Source: Aureimonas pseudogalii (GTDB taxonomy: Bacteria; Pseudomonadota; Alphaproteobacteria; Rhizobiales; Rhizobiaceae). From it: 64,000 nucleotides of DNA. This document shows, one piece after another, positions 37,717 to 45,937 of the stretch (position 1 is its first letter; each line of letters starts with the position of its first letter). The stretch lies in the NCBI RefSeq assembly GCF_014196835.1, contig NZ_JACIEK010000009.1:121917-185916 (forward strand), written 5' to 3'. The position numbers were made by a program, and so were the translations under genes. The notes beneath the pieces are model-generated. The model ran no database searches. It worked only from the letters and a program-made list of their open reading frames with translations, and was not told where the DNA came from.

Positions 37717-38166
37717 ATGATGGTCAACGACGGCAAGTTCCAGCTCGACGAGCAACTCTGCTTCGCGGTCTACTCGACTGCACACGCCTTCAACCGGCTC
37801 TACAAGCCGCGACTGGACACGCTCGGCATCACCTATCCGCAATATCTGGTGATGCTGATCCTATGGCGGTCCGAGCCGCAGACGGTCGGGAGCCTCGGCG
37901 AAAAGATGTTGCTGGACTCTTCGACGCTCACGCCGTTGCTCAAGCGGCTGGAAGCCGCCGGACTGGTGTCTCGCACGCGATCGACGCGCGACGAACGCGT
38001 CGTCGACATCACGCTGACGGATGCGGGCCAGGCGATGCGCGAAAAGGCGCGAACCATTCCGGCCGAGATCGAAGCGGCGACGGGAGAGTCCCATGCCGAG
38101 GCGACGAGGTTGCGCCAGGCGATCCTGCGGGTCCGTGATTCGCTGAACGGATCGACCCTGGCCTGA
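37717..38166 (+). CDS. ohrR: MarR-family regulator, OhrR-like (organic peroxide sensing)
   Basis: 149 residues. The N-terminus LDEQLCFAVYSTAHAFNRLY and the ITYPQYLVMLILW strand match OhrR, with the peroxide-sensing cysteine at residue 15; the winged HTH (SLGEKMLLDSSTLTPLLKRLE) and wing RDERVV follow. OhrR represses the peroxidase gene ohr and is inactivated by cysteine oxidation. No ohr gene is adjacent, so its target must be elsewhere or itself. ATG 37717 (or 37720) follows GGAGG. Confidence 0.82.
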   Translation: MMVNDGKFQLDEQLCFAVYSTAHAFNRLYKPRLDTLGITYPQYLVMLILWRSEPQTVGSLGEKMLLDSSTLTPLLKRLEAAGLVSRTRSTRDERVVDITLTDAGQAMREKARTIPAEIEAATGESHAEATRLRQAILRVRDSLNGSTLA

Positions 38167-38197
38167 ACCTCGCGGCGTCCGCACGACCGGACAAGTC

Positions 38198-38464
38198 TCA
38201 ATCATAGGGAGCCGGCCGAGCCGGCGGCGTCCACGACGAGAGGCTTTCGCGCCCGCCGAAGACCTCGCAACAGCGGACCGTCGCCGCCGATGCACCGCAG
38301 CCTTCGCATCGGAAGGCGATCGACCCGACGTCGGCGCCCGGCCTCACCCATCCCCGAAGCGAGCGTGCGGCGATCAGCACCTCGCGCGCGCAGCGCCCGC
38401 AGACGATTCGCATCGCCAGATTGCGGCCCACGGCCTCGTCGAAATCTCGGATCGGTTGCGCCAT
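38198..38464 (-). CDS. Small zinc-ribbon protein, function unknown
   Basis: 88 residues. Two CxxC knuckles are visible: CGRC about residue 22 and CEGC about 52, plus a further CC pair, consistent with a single zinc ribbon binding nucleic acid or protein. I do not recognise a named family. ATG 38464 was chosen (MAQPIRDFDEA); the frame is open to 38608 but the added part is arginine-rich and unlike protein. Convergent with ohrR; divergent from the mannitol dehydrogenase gene. Confidence 0.6.
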   Translation of the reverse strand: MAQPIRDFDEAVGRNLAMRIVCGRCAREVLIAARSLRGWVRPGADVGSIAFRCEGCGASAATVRCCEVFGGRESLSSWTPPARPAPYD

Positions 38465-38712
38465 GGCGGAGACCCTGCCCGTCGCCCATTCGGAACGCAA
38501 CGGGAACATGCGTGCGCGGCGATCCATCCGGCGCTGCAACCCGGCGCTTCTCGCGAGCGCGCCGCCTCCCGTTCCGGTAGAGCGATGCACGTGAAATCGA
38601 TTCCGCATCGCGGAGCGATGATGTAGGAGCAGGCCGGATCGGCGAACCGGCTCGAAACCCGTCGGACGGGCACCCGGATCGTCGCGAGCACACGCGGATG
38701 GGATCAGCGGAC

Positions 38713-40185
38713 ATGACCGACGTTTCGAACGCCACGTTGAAGGAATTGGGCGAGCGGGTCGCCGTGCCCGCCTACGATCGCTCGGGGCTGCGCTCGGGGC
38801 TGGTCCATATCGGCGTCGGCAACTTCCACCGCGCCCATCAATGCGTCTATCTCGACGATCTCTTCGCCACGGGAACCGGCCATGAATGGGGCGTCACCGG
38901 CCTCAGCGTGCGCTCCGAGGACAAGGCGCTGCGCGACGACCTGACGGCGCAGGACGGCCTCTACACGGTGACCGAGGTCGACGAGGGCGTGTCGCGCACC
39001 CGCGTCGTCGGCTCGATCCTGCGCTTCGTCGAGCCCGGCGACCGCGCCGGAATGCTCGCCGCGCTGACCGCGCCCGAGACCCGCATCGTGTCGCTGACGA
39101 TCACCGAGGGCGGCTACTACATGAACGGCGACACGCCCGATCTGTCGCATCCCGATCTCGCCGCCGACGCGGCCGATCTGTCGGCGCCGAAGACCGTGTT
39201 CGGCCTCGTGCTCGCCGCCATCCGCGCGCGGCGCGACGCCGGCATCGCGTCGTTCACGGTGCTCTCCTGCGACAACCTTCCGCATAACGGCGTGCTGACG
39301 CGCCGGCTCGTCGAGGGTCTGGCGGAGCGGGTGGACGCCGATCTCGCCGCCTTCGTCGGCCGCGAGATCGCCTTCCCCAACTCGATGGTCGACCGCATCA
39401 CGCCCGCCACCCATCCGAGCCAGATCGATGCGCTCGCGCGCGACCATGCGATTTCGGACCGGCGCCCGGTCTTCTGCGAGCCGTTCCGGCAATGGGTGAT
39501 CGAGGACCGCTTCTCGTCCGGTCGCCCGGCGCTGGAGACGGTCGGCGTCACCTTCGTCGAGGACGTGACGCCCTACGAGCTGATGAAGCTGCGCATCCTC
39601 AACGCCGGCCACGCGACGATCGCCTACCCGGCCGCCCTCGTCGGCCTGACCTACGCGCACGAGGCGATGCGAGACCCGCTGATCCTGCGCTTCTTCGAGC
39701 GTGTGGAGACCGGCTACCTGCTGCCCGCCTCGCCGGAGATCGAAGGGGTGAGCCGCGAGGACTATCTGGCCACCGTCGCCCACCGCTTCGCCAACCCGGC
39801 GATCGGCGACACGATCCGGCGCCTGGCGCTGGACGGCTCGAACCGCCAGCCGAAATTCGTGCTGCCGGCGGTGCGCGAGCTGCGCGCGCGCGGCGACGAC
39901 GTTTCGGGTCTGGCGCTCGTCGGCGCGCTCTGGTGCCGCTACTGCGAGGGAACGATGGAGGACGGCACCGTGGTGGAGCCGAACGATCCGAACTGGGACC
40001 AGCTCCAGAGCGCCGCGAAGGCCGCCCGCAGCGAGCCGCGACGCTTTCTCGAGCAGCGCGTGATCTTCGGCGATCTCGTCGACGACGCCGTCTATGCCGG
40101 CCTCTTCTCCGACCACCTCGCCTCGCTCTGGAGCCGGGGCGTGCGCCCGACGCTCACCGCGTTCCTCGAGGCGCCCCAAGGCTGA
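38713..40185 (+). CDS. Mannitol dehydrogenase family oxidoreductase (mannitol 2-dehydrogenase/fructuronate reductase type)
   Basis: 490 residues, long-chain polyol dehydrogenase. N-terminal Rossmann domain (VHIGVGNFHRAHQ, the GxGxFHRAH signature) and C-terminal helical domain with the catalytic-lysine region LMKLRILNAGHATIAY. Converts mannitol to fructose, or a related polyol/uronate, using NAD(H). No polyol transporter is adjacent. ATG 38713 preferred over 38698 for fit to the family start; neither has a strong ribosome site. Confidence 0.9.
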   Translation: MTDVSNATLKELGERVAVPAYDRSGLRSGLVHIGVGNFHRAHQCVYLDDLFATGTGHEWGVTGLSVRSEDKALRDDLTAQDGLYTVTEVDEGVSRTRVVGSILRFVEPGDRAGMLAALTAPETRIVSLTITEGGYYMNGDTPDLSHPDLAADAADLSAPKTVFGLVLAAIRARRDAGIASFTVLSCDNLPHNGVLTRRLVEGLAERVDADLAAFVGREIAFPNSMVDRITPATHPSQIDALARDHAISDRRPVFCEPFRQWVIEDRFSSGRPALETVGVTFVEDVTPYELMKLRILNAGHATIAYPAALVGLTYAHEAMRDPLILRFFERVETGYLLPASPEIEGVSREDYLATVAHRFANPAIGDTIRRLALDGSNRQPKFVLPAVRELRARGDDVSGLALVGALWCRYCEGTMEDGTVVEPNDPNWDQLQSAAKAARSEPRRFLEQRVIFGDLVDDAVYAGLFSDHLASLWSRGVRPTLTAFLEAPQG

Positions 40186-40205
40186 GGCCGAGGCTGGTCA
40201 GCCGG
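40182..40205. terminator. Possible bidirectional hairpin between convergent genes
   Basis: GGCTGA and TCAGCC arms (6 bp) with a 12-base loop span the stops of the convergent mannitol dehydrogenase and GGDEF-EAL genes. No T-run; low confidence. Confidence 0.2.
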
Positions 40206-42159
40206 TCGCGGCATTCGCGGCCGGCCAGCGGCCTTCGAGGGCGGCGATCGGCTCGGGTCGGCCGATGAGATAGCCTTGCGCGAACCGGCAGCCCAGGCGA
40301 CGCAACGTCGCGAGCTGCGCCTCGGTCTCGACGCCCTCCGCGATGCAGTCGAGCGACAGGTTCTGCGAGAGATCGAGGACCGTCGCCACGATGCTGCGCC
40401 CGGAGCGTGCGTCGATGTCGGCCATGAAGGACCGGTCGATCTTGATCTTGTCCAGCGCCAGCCGGTGGACGTAGCCGAGGCTCGAATAGCCGGTGCCGAA
40501 ATCGTCGAGCGCGATGCGCATGCCGAGCGCGCGCAGAACCTCGATCGAGCGCTGCGCCAGATCGAAGTCGCGCATCAGCGCGGTCTCGGTCAGTTCCAGC
40601 GTGATGCGGCCCGGCTCGATGCCGCTGTTGCGCACCGCCGACATGATCGCCAGCACCGTCTCGGGCGAGGTGAGATCGTGGGACGAGAGATTGAACGAGA
40701 GGCCGATATCGGCGGGAAGCCGCCGGATGTCGGCGAGCGCCTTGCGCAGCAGCAGCAGCGTCAGGCGGTGGATCAGGCCGCACCGCTCGGCGGCGGCGAT
40801 GAACCGGTCGGGCGGGATGCGGCCGAGCAGCGGGTTGGTCCAGCGGGCCAGAGCTTCCAACATGACGATGCGGTCGGTCTGGAGATCGCAGATCGGCTGA
40901 AAGTGGACCTCCATCTCGCGTTCGAGATCGGAAATCTGCAGGGCGGTCTCCACGGAGCGCTCGGAGCGGATCGCGTCCTCGTGGTCCTGCGAGAACAGCG
41001 TCACCGCGCCGCGGGCCTTTTCCTTGGAATGGTAGAGCGCATAGTCGGCGCGGTCGAAGAGCGCCGCGGCGGTGCGTCCGGCCGCCGGATAGAAAGCGAC
41101 GCCGGCCGAGCAGCCGGGCGCCACCACCGTCTCACCGCAGTCGATGGGCGCGGCCAGCGCCTCGCACAGGCTGCGGCAGAGCTGCGCCACCGCCTCGCTC
41201 GACGTCGCATCCAGGATCAGCAGGCCGAACTCGTCGCCCCCCAGCCGCACGGCTAAAACGCCCTCGCCGACGAAGGCGGCGAGGCGGCGGCCGGTTTCGA
41301 CGAGCACCCGATCGCCGACGAGATGGCCATGGGTGTCGTTGATCGGCTTGAACCGGTCGAGGTCGAGGATCGCGAGGGCGAAGGGCTCGCCGGTCTCGCC
41401 GCGCGCCTCGAGCGTTTCCTCGAGCGACTGGAAGAAGAAGCGTCGATTGGGCAGCAGCGTCAGGCTGTCGGTGAAGGCGAGATGGCGGTTCTCCTCCATC
41501 AGGCGCTGCGTCTCGTCCTGCTTGTCGGCGAGGGCCGAGCGCGACTCGATGAGCTGGACGAAGCCCTGGAAATTGTTCTCGACCACGCGCACCATCACGA
41601 TCATGACGAAGGTGATGTTGAAGGCGATGGCGATGAGCACGGGTTCGCCGGAGGAGATGTAGTAGACGAGGAGCGGACCGCTGACCGCGAGCACCACCCA
41701 GCGGGCCGCCGAGGGCAGATGCATCAGGCAGAAGATGCAGCCGACGACCGTGACGGCGATGAAGTTGGCGACATGCGCCTTCTCGTAGGGGCCGCCATAC
41801 TGGCCGAGAGCCAGCGCCCAGGCGAGGAACACGACGCTGATTCCGACGCCGAGGCGCGTGGTGCGGCGAAGCTGGGTGCGGGACTGCGCCGGCGTGAACT
41901 GCTCCGGGCGCACGGCGGACCATTGCAAGCCGCGGATCAGGCAGACGACCGACAGAACCATCACCGCTCCCGGGCCGAGCCAGAAGGGCACGGACGACAG
42001 ATGCGTGAAGACGATCGCCGCCGCGTTGATGACGAGGAGCGAGTACAGGAGCGGGATCTGCTTGCGCAGCTCGATCACCTGGCACGACACGAGGCGATCG
42101 CTGGCCGCATCCGATTTCGTGGCGATGGCGCGTCCGGTCAGCTTCGTCCAAAAGGTCAT
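40198..42159 (-). CDS. Integral-membrane GGDEF-EAL protein
   Basis: 653 residues: about six TM helices between 37 and 194 with very short loops, a coiled linker 195-225, GGDEF domain with an intact GGDEF at 307-311, EAL domain with EALAR at 435-439 and intact FNLSS, ELTET, DDFGTGY. Both sites look competent. The membrane region has no recognised MHYT/MASE signature that I can name. ATG 42159 has GGGAGC upstream. Divergent from a BLUF photoreceptor gene with 229 bases between the starts, a gene pairing that suggests light input to c-di-GMP turnover. Confidence 0.93.
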   Translation of the reverse strand: MTFWTKLTGRAIATKSDAASDRLVSCQVIELRKQIPLLYSLLVINAAAIVFTHLSSVPFWLGPGAVMVLSVVCLIRGLQWSAVRPEQFTPAQSRTQLRRTTRLGVGISVVFLAWALALGQYGGPYEKAHVANFIAVTVVGCIFCLMHLPSAARWVVLAVSGPLLVYYISSGEPVLIAIAFNITFVMIVMVRVVENNFQGFVQLIESRSALADKQDETQRLMEENRHLAFTDSLTLLPNRRFFFQSLEETLEARGETGEPFALAILDLDRFKPINDTHGHLVGDRVLVETGRRLAAFVGEGVLAVRLGGDEFGLLILDATSSEAVAQLCRSLCEALAAPIDCGETVVAPGCSAGVAFYPAAGRTAAALFDRADYALYHSKEKARGAVTLFSQDHEDAIRSERSVETALQISDLEREMEVHFQPICDLQTDRIVMLEALARWTNPLLGRIPPDRFIAAAERCGLIHRLTLLLLRKALADIRRLPADIGLSFNLSSHDLTSPETVLAIMSAVRNSGIEPGRITLELTETALMRDFDLAQRSIEVLRALGMRIALDDFGTGYSSLGYVHRLALDKIKIDRSFMADIDARSGRSIVATVLDLSQNLSLDCIAEGVETEAQLATLRRLGCRFAQGYLIGRPEPIAALEGRWPAANAATG

Positions 42160-42277
42160 GATTGCTCCCGTCAGGTGTCCGACGACAGGTGCAGAATAAA
42201 ATGACACACGTTAAAAAGCTGGCTCTGCCGACGTGGACGCTAAAGAAAACCTACGGTCCGAATTGGTCGCAGGCGGA

Positions 42278-42292
42278 TTTCGCGCCGCGAAA
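42278..42292. promoter_or_regulatory. 15-bp palindrome between GGDEF-EAL and BLUF genes
   Basis: TTTCGC-GCC-GCGAAA, perfect 6-bp arms around a 3-base centre, roughly central in the divergent promoter region (119 bases from one start, 97 from the other). Candidate operator serving both genes; binding factor unknown. Confidence 0.4.
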
Positions 42293-42388
42293 CTGGTCAA
42301 CCCGCATCGGGCGTTTACATAGGGTTCGTCGTCCCCTTCAAACGCTTGCATGCCGAGCGCCGCTGCCATTGGAAATTTGCCGGCCGCC

Positions 42389-42715
42389 ATGTCTCTTCTT
42401 CATATCAGCTACGTCAGCCGGATCGGCTCCGACATGCATCTGGCCGAGCTGATGGGCGAGATGGAGCGGTTCCGCACGCGCAACCTCGCTCTCGGCGTCA
42501 CCGGGTGCATCGCCTTCGAGGGCCACCGCGTGATGCAGATCCTCGAGGGGCCGGATGCGGCCGTCATGGCGCTGTTCGACAAGATCAAGGCCGACCCGCG
42601 CCACGAGGATCTGGAGGAACTCGAACACAAGACGGTGGAGCGGATGAGCTTCCGATACTGGGGCATGGTGCGACGCCCGCTCGCCGACGTGGTGTTCCTG
42701 ACACAGCTGACCTGA
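42389..42715 (+). CDS. Single-domain BLUF blue-light photoreceptor
   Basis: 108 residues, essentially one BLUF domain. The flavin-site residues are all present at the canonical numbers: Tyr8 (HISYVSR), Asn32 (RTRNLALGVTG), Gln50 (HRVMQILEGP); Trp91 and Met93 near the C-terminus (SFRYWGM) match the semi-conserved switch region. Short BLUF proteins signal by binding a partner (PixD-PixE, PapB-PapA types). The divergent neighbour is a GGDEF-EAL protein, a plausible partner. ATG 42389; an in-frame ATG at 42350 would add 13 residues. Confidence 0.93.
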   Translation: MSLLHISYVSRIGSDMHLAELMGEMERFRTRNLALGVTGCIAFEGHRVMQILEGPDAAVMALFDKIKADPRHEDLEELEHKTVERMSFRYWGMVRRPLADVVFLTQLT

Positions 42716-42725
42716 GGTCGATCGC

Positions 42726-43460
42726 CTAGGGTCGCAGGCTGTCGCCGCCTGCAACGGCGCGGCGCAGAGCGCGGACGGCCTCCATTTCGGTTTCGGTCTG
42801 GCTGGGCAAGGCAAAGCCGAAGCGCAGCAGCGCTAAGTCGGGCGGCACCGGCAGCGGACGCGCGCAGGAGGCGTGGATCTCGCGAAGACCTCGATCGAGA
42901 AGCTTCGCGACCGTTTCGGCTCGCACGCCGCTTCCCGCCATGATGGCGATGCGCCCGCCGGCCTGGTTCACGAGTTCGCCGAGCGCCGCCGCGCCCTCGG
43001 GTGCCGTGATCGCGCCGCCCGACGTCAGGATCCGCTCGAAGCCAAGCGCTACGGCGGTTTCGAGCGCCGCCGCCCGGTCGGGCACGAGATCGAAGGCGCG
43101 GTGGAGCGTCGTGCCGAGCCCCCGCGCCTCCGCGAGGAGGAGGTCGAGCAGGGTTTGATCGAGCGTCAGATCGTCTCGCGAGGCGCCGAGGACGACGCCA
43201 GCGAGGCCGACGGCGCGCACCGCGCGGATCTCCGCTCGCATCGCCTCCACCTCGTCCGCGCTCCAGCGGAACGACCCCGCCCGCGGGCGGATCATCGCGT
43301 AGACGGGAACCGGCGCACGGGCGGCGAGATGCATCAGCCCCGGCGTCGGCGTCAGGCCGCCGAGCGCCAGCGCCGAGCAGAGTTCGATGCGGTCGGCGCC
43401 GCCCTCGATCGCCGCGGCGAGGCCCGCCGGCGTGTCGACGCAGATCTCCAGGGTCACCAT
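42726..43460 (-). CDS. cutC: CutC family protein
   Basis: 244-residue TIM-barrel protein of the CutC family: LEICVDTPAGLAAAIEGGADRIEL start, RPRAGSFRWS, LHRAFDLV, and ILTSGGAITAPEG are all conserved blocks. Named for copper homeostasis, but the metal role is disputed and an enzymatic function has been suggested. Convergent with the BLUF gene, divergent from the ROK kinase. Confidence 0.94.
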   Translation of the reverse strand: MVTLEICVDTPAGLAAAIEGGADRIELCSALALGGLTPTPGLMHLAARAPVPVYAMIRPRAGSFRWSADEVEAMRAEIRAVRAVGLAGVVLGASRDDLTLDQTLLDLLLAEARGLGTTLHRAFDLVPDRAAALETAVALGFERILTSGGAITAPEGAAALGELVNQAGGRIAIMAGSGVRAETVAKLLDRGLREIHASCARPLPVPPDLALLRFGFALPSQTETEMEAVRALRRAVAGGDSLRP

Positions 43461-43614
43461 CCGCCGTCCTCCCGTTCGCGGGCCTGCCATCGCATGGCCG
43501 CCCTCGCCGTTCCAGCGCGATCGCAGGGCGAGGTGCGAGCGGACAGGTGATTTTCGCGAGCGTCCGCATTATGAGCGTCGCGAGGCGGCCTTTCCGGCCC
43601 TGTCGGAGGAATCC

Positions 43615-44580
43615 ATGGATTTCGAGCTTTCGGATTTCTCTCGGCAGGCGCGCGAGGCCGGCGCCGCCGTGCTGGCCGCCGACATCGGCGGCTCCTTCAT
43701 CAAGTTCGCGGCGGCCGACCGGACGGGCCGGCCGCTCGCGCTCCTGCACCGGCCGAACCCCGCACACGACTGGGCCGCCTTCACGGCGACGATGGCGGCG
43801 CTGGCGGAGGCCGCCGACCCCGGCGGCACCCTGCCGCTGGCGCTGTCGGTCGCCGGCACGATCGATCCCGAAAGCGGCATCTCCATCGCCGCCAACATCG
43901 GCTGCATCAACGGGCGACCGGTGGCGCGCGAACTCGGGCCGGCCCTCGCCCGCCCGGTGCTCGCCGCCAACGATGCCGACTGCTTCGCGCTGGCCGAAGC
44001 CCTGCAGGGCGCCGGCGCCGGCCATCGCACGGTATTTGGCATCATTCTCGGCACCGGCGTCGGCGGCGGACTGGTGATCGACGGTCGCATCCTGGAGGGA
44101 GCGGGGGGCGTCTCCGGCGAGTGGGGCCACGGGCCGGTGGTGGGCGAGCGCATCGTCGGTGGCATCGCCGTTCCCGTGCTTCGCTGCGGCTGCGGGCAGA
44201 TCGGCTGCCTCGACACGGTGGGCGGCGCGCGCGGGCTGGAGCGGCTCGACAGCGTGCTGAACGGCACCATGCGCGACAGCCGCGCCCTCCTCGCGGCCTG
44301 GCTCGCGGGCGAGGCGCAGGCGCGCGCCGCGGTGGAGCTCTATCTCGATCTTCTCGCCGGCCCGCTGGCGATGGTGCTCAACCTCACCGGCGCCTCGCTC
44401 GTGCCGGTGGGCGGGGGCCTGTCGAACGTCGCGCCGCTGGTGGACGCGCTCGACCGCGCGGTGCGGGCGCGCATCCTGCGCCGGACCGCCGATCCCGTGG
44501 TGCGCCCGGCGATCCTCGGCGCGGATGCCGGTCTGATCGGCGCAGCGTTGCTGGCGCTCGGGTCCGCGGCAAGCGGCTAA
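43615..44580 (+). CDS. ROK family sugar kinase (N-acetylglucosamine/hexose kinase-like)
   Basis: 321 residues. Phosphate-1 loop ADIGGSFIKF (22-31), catalytic-site NDADCFALAEA, ILGTGVGGGLVIDG, the substrate-binding GEWGHGP and zinc-site CGCGQIGCLD. Composition fits NagK, ManK or glucokinase of the ROK family; the GEWGH motif is typical of GlcNAc/glucose-type members. ATG 43615 follows CGGAGGA; the frame is open upstream to 43387 but overlaps the divergent cutC. Confidence 0.9.
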   Translation: MDFELSDFSRQAREAGAAVLAADIGGSFIKFAAADRTGRPLALLHRPNPAHDWAAFTATMAALAEAADPGGTLPLALSVAGTIDPESGISIAANIGCINGRPVARELGPALARPVLAANDADCFALAEALQGAGAGHRTVFGIILGTGVGGGLVIDGRILEGAGGVSGEWGHGPVVGERIVGGIAVPVLRCGCGQIGCLDTVGGARGLERLDSVLNGTMRDSRALLAAWLAGEAQARAAVELYLDLLAGPLAMVLNLTGASLVPVGGGLSNVAPLVDALDRAVRARILRRTADPVVRPAILGADAGLIGAALLALGSAASG

Positions 44581-44604
44581 CCCGCGGGCGCCCGTGAACG
44601 CGGC

Positions 44605-45102
44605 TCACGCCCCGCCGGCGGCAGCGCGGGCCAGCACGTCGGCCGCCTCGTTGGCGGGGTCGCCCGCATGGCCCTTCGTCCACACCCATTCGAGATCGCG
44701 GCCGGTCGCCAGCGCGTCGAGTTCGCGCCAGAGATCGCGATTGGCGACGCGCCGCCCGCGCCCGTTCTTCCAGCCCCGCGCCCGCCAGGGGCCGACCCAT
44801 TGCGTGATGCCGGTGACGAGATAGCGGCTGTCGCTGACGATCGTCGCGGGCAGCGCCGGAAACCCGGCGAGCGCGGCGATCGCGCCGGCCAACTCCATCC
44901 GGTTGTTGGTGCTCGGGCTCTCCCGGCCCGTCATCACCACGCGATCGACGACATGCCCCTGCGCATCGAGCCGGTCGATCAGCGCCGCCCAGCCGCCCGG
45001 CCCCGCAGGACCGAAGCAGGAGCCGTCGACGTGAATGACGAGGCGCACCACCGGAGCGGAGCGGAAGACGAGAGGTCCGGCGGGATCGGTCGGTGACGAC
45101 AT
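44605..45102 (-). CDS. rnhA: Ribonuclease HI family protein
   Basis: 165 residues with the RNase H catalytic set: Asp26 (HVDGSCFG), Glu70 (NNRMELAGAI), Asp91 (VSDSRYL), and Asp155 after the GHAGDPANEAAD histidine loop. Degrades RNA of RNA-DNA hybrids. The basic handle (WRARGWKNGRGRRVAN) is also present. Could be a second RNase HI paralog; the chromosome-wide set is not visible. ATG 45102. Confidence 0.9.
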   Translation of the reverse strand: MSSPTDPAGPLVFRSAPVVRLVIHVDGSCFGPAGPGGWAALIDRLDAQGHVVDRVVMTGRESPSTNNRMELAGAIAALAGFPALPATIVSDSRYLVTGITQWVGPWRARGWKNGRGRRVANRDLWRELDALATGRDLEWVWTKGHAGDPANEAADVLARAAAGGA

Positions 45103-45202
45103 GCCCGCTTCTCGCCTGCATCCAGCGTCCCGTCCAACACTCTTGCAGTGCATAACAAACGGGCATGCTCAAGGATTGACGGTCTAAAGCCAACCTGCAA
45201 GA

Positions 45203-45212
45203 TGTCAGACCA
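45203..45212. promoter_or_regulatory. Candidate FadR-type GntR operator
   Basis: TGTCAGACCA, near-palindromic around GTC-A-GAC, is of the TNGTNNGACNA kind bound by FadR-subfamily regulators. It lies 24 bases before the GntR start, positioned for autoregulation and control of the downstream operon. Confidence 0.4.
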
Positions 45213-45235
45213 ATTCAGAGGGTCGAATCGCACGC

Positions 45236-45937
45236 ATGGACGGATTGGAAAGGCTCCCGCCAGTGGACCGGATGCGCGACGTTCTCGCGGCACTCGGCGC
45301 CTTCGTCGGCGGCTCCGACCTCAAGCCCGGCGACCGCCTGCCGGCCGAGCGCGAGATGATGCAGGCGCTGGCCGTCGGCCGCTCCACCATCCGCGAGGCG
45401 ATCCGCCAGCTTCAGGCGCTCGGCATGGTGGAGACGCGCAAGGGCAGCGGCTCCTACCTGCTGCGGCCGATCTCGGCCTCCACCGTGCACATGCCGCTGT
45501 CCTTCGACACCGGCATCCTTCGCGACGCCCTCTTGCAAACGCTGGACGTACGGCGCGGCTTGGAGGTCGAGGCCAGCATGCTCGCAGCCCGCCGCGCCGG
45601 GCCGGACGACATCGCGCTGATGGAGCGGCGGCTTGACCACATGGAGGCCGTGCACCACGCCGAGGGCACGGCGGGCGAGGCCGACCTCGCCTTCCACCTC
45701 TCGATCTACGCGGCCACCGGCAATCCGCTCTTCGGCCAGCTTCTTGAGCAGATGCGCGGCGCCTTCGAGCGCTTCTTCGCCAAGCCCTTCGACCGGCCGG
45801 ACTTCGCGGCCCGGTCTTTCCCCTTTCACCGCGAGCTCTTCGACGCCATCGCCGACGGCGACGCCGAGACGGCCCGCGCCAAGACGCTCTCGATCCTCGC
45901 CATCGTCGAGGAAGACATCAAGGACATGTCGCAATGA
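45236..45937 (+). CDS. FadR-subfamily GntR transcriptional regulator
   Basis: 233 residues: winged HTH at about 10-75 (LKPGDRLPAEREMMQALAVGR, RSTIREAIRQLQALG) and an all-helical FCD effector domain from about 95 with the metal-binding Asp/His pattern (DLAFHLSIYAATGN, FHRELFDAI). First gene of a run that continues with a PLP lyase (ATGA overlap) and an ABC importer; it most likely represses this operon and responds to its substrate. Confidence 0.93.
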   Translation: MDGLERLPPVDRMRDVLAALGAFVGGSDLKPGDRLPAEREMMQALAVGRSTIREAIRQLQALGMVETRKGSGSYLLRPISASTVHMPLSFDTGILRDALLQTLDVRRGLEVEASMLAARRAGPDDIALMERRLDHMEAVHHAEGTAGEADLAFHLSIYAATGNPLFGQLLEQMRGAFERFFAKPFDRPDFAARSFPFHRELFDAIADGDAETARAKTLSILAIVEEDIKDMSQ

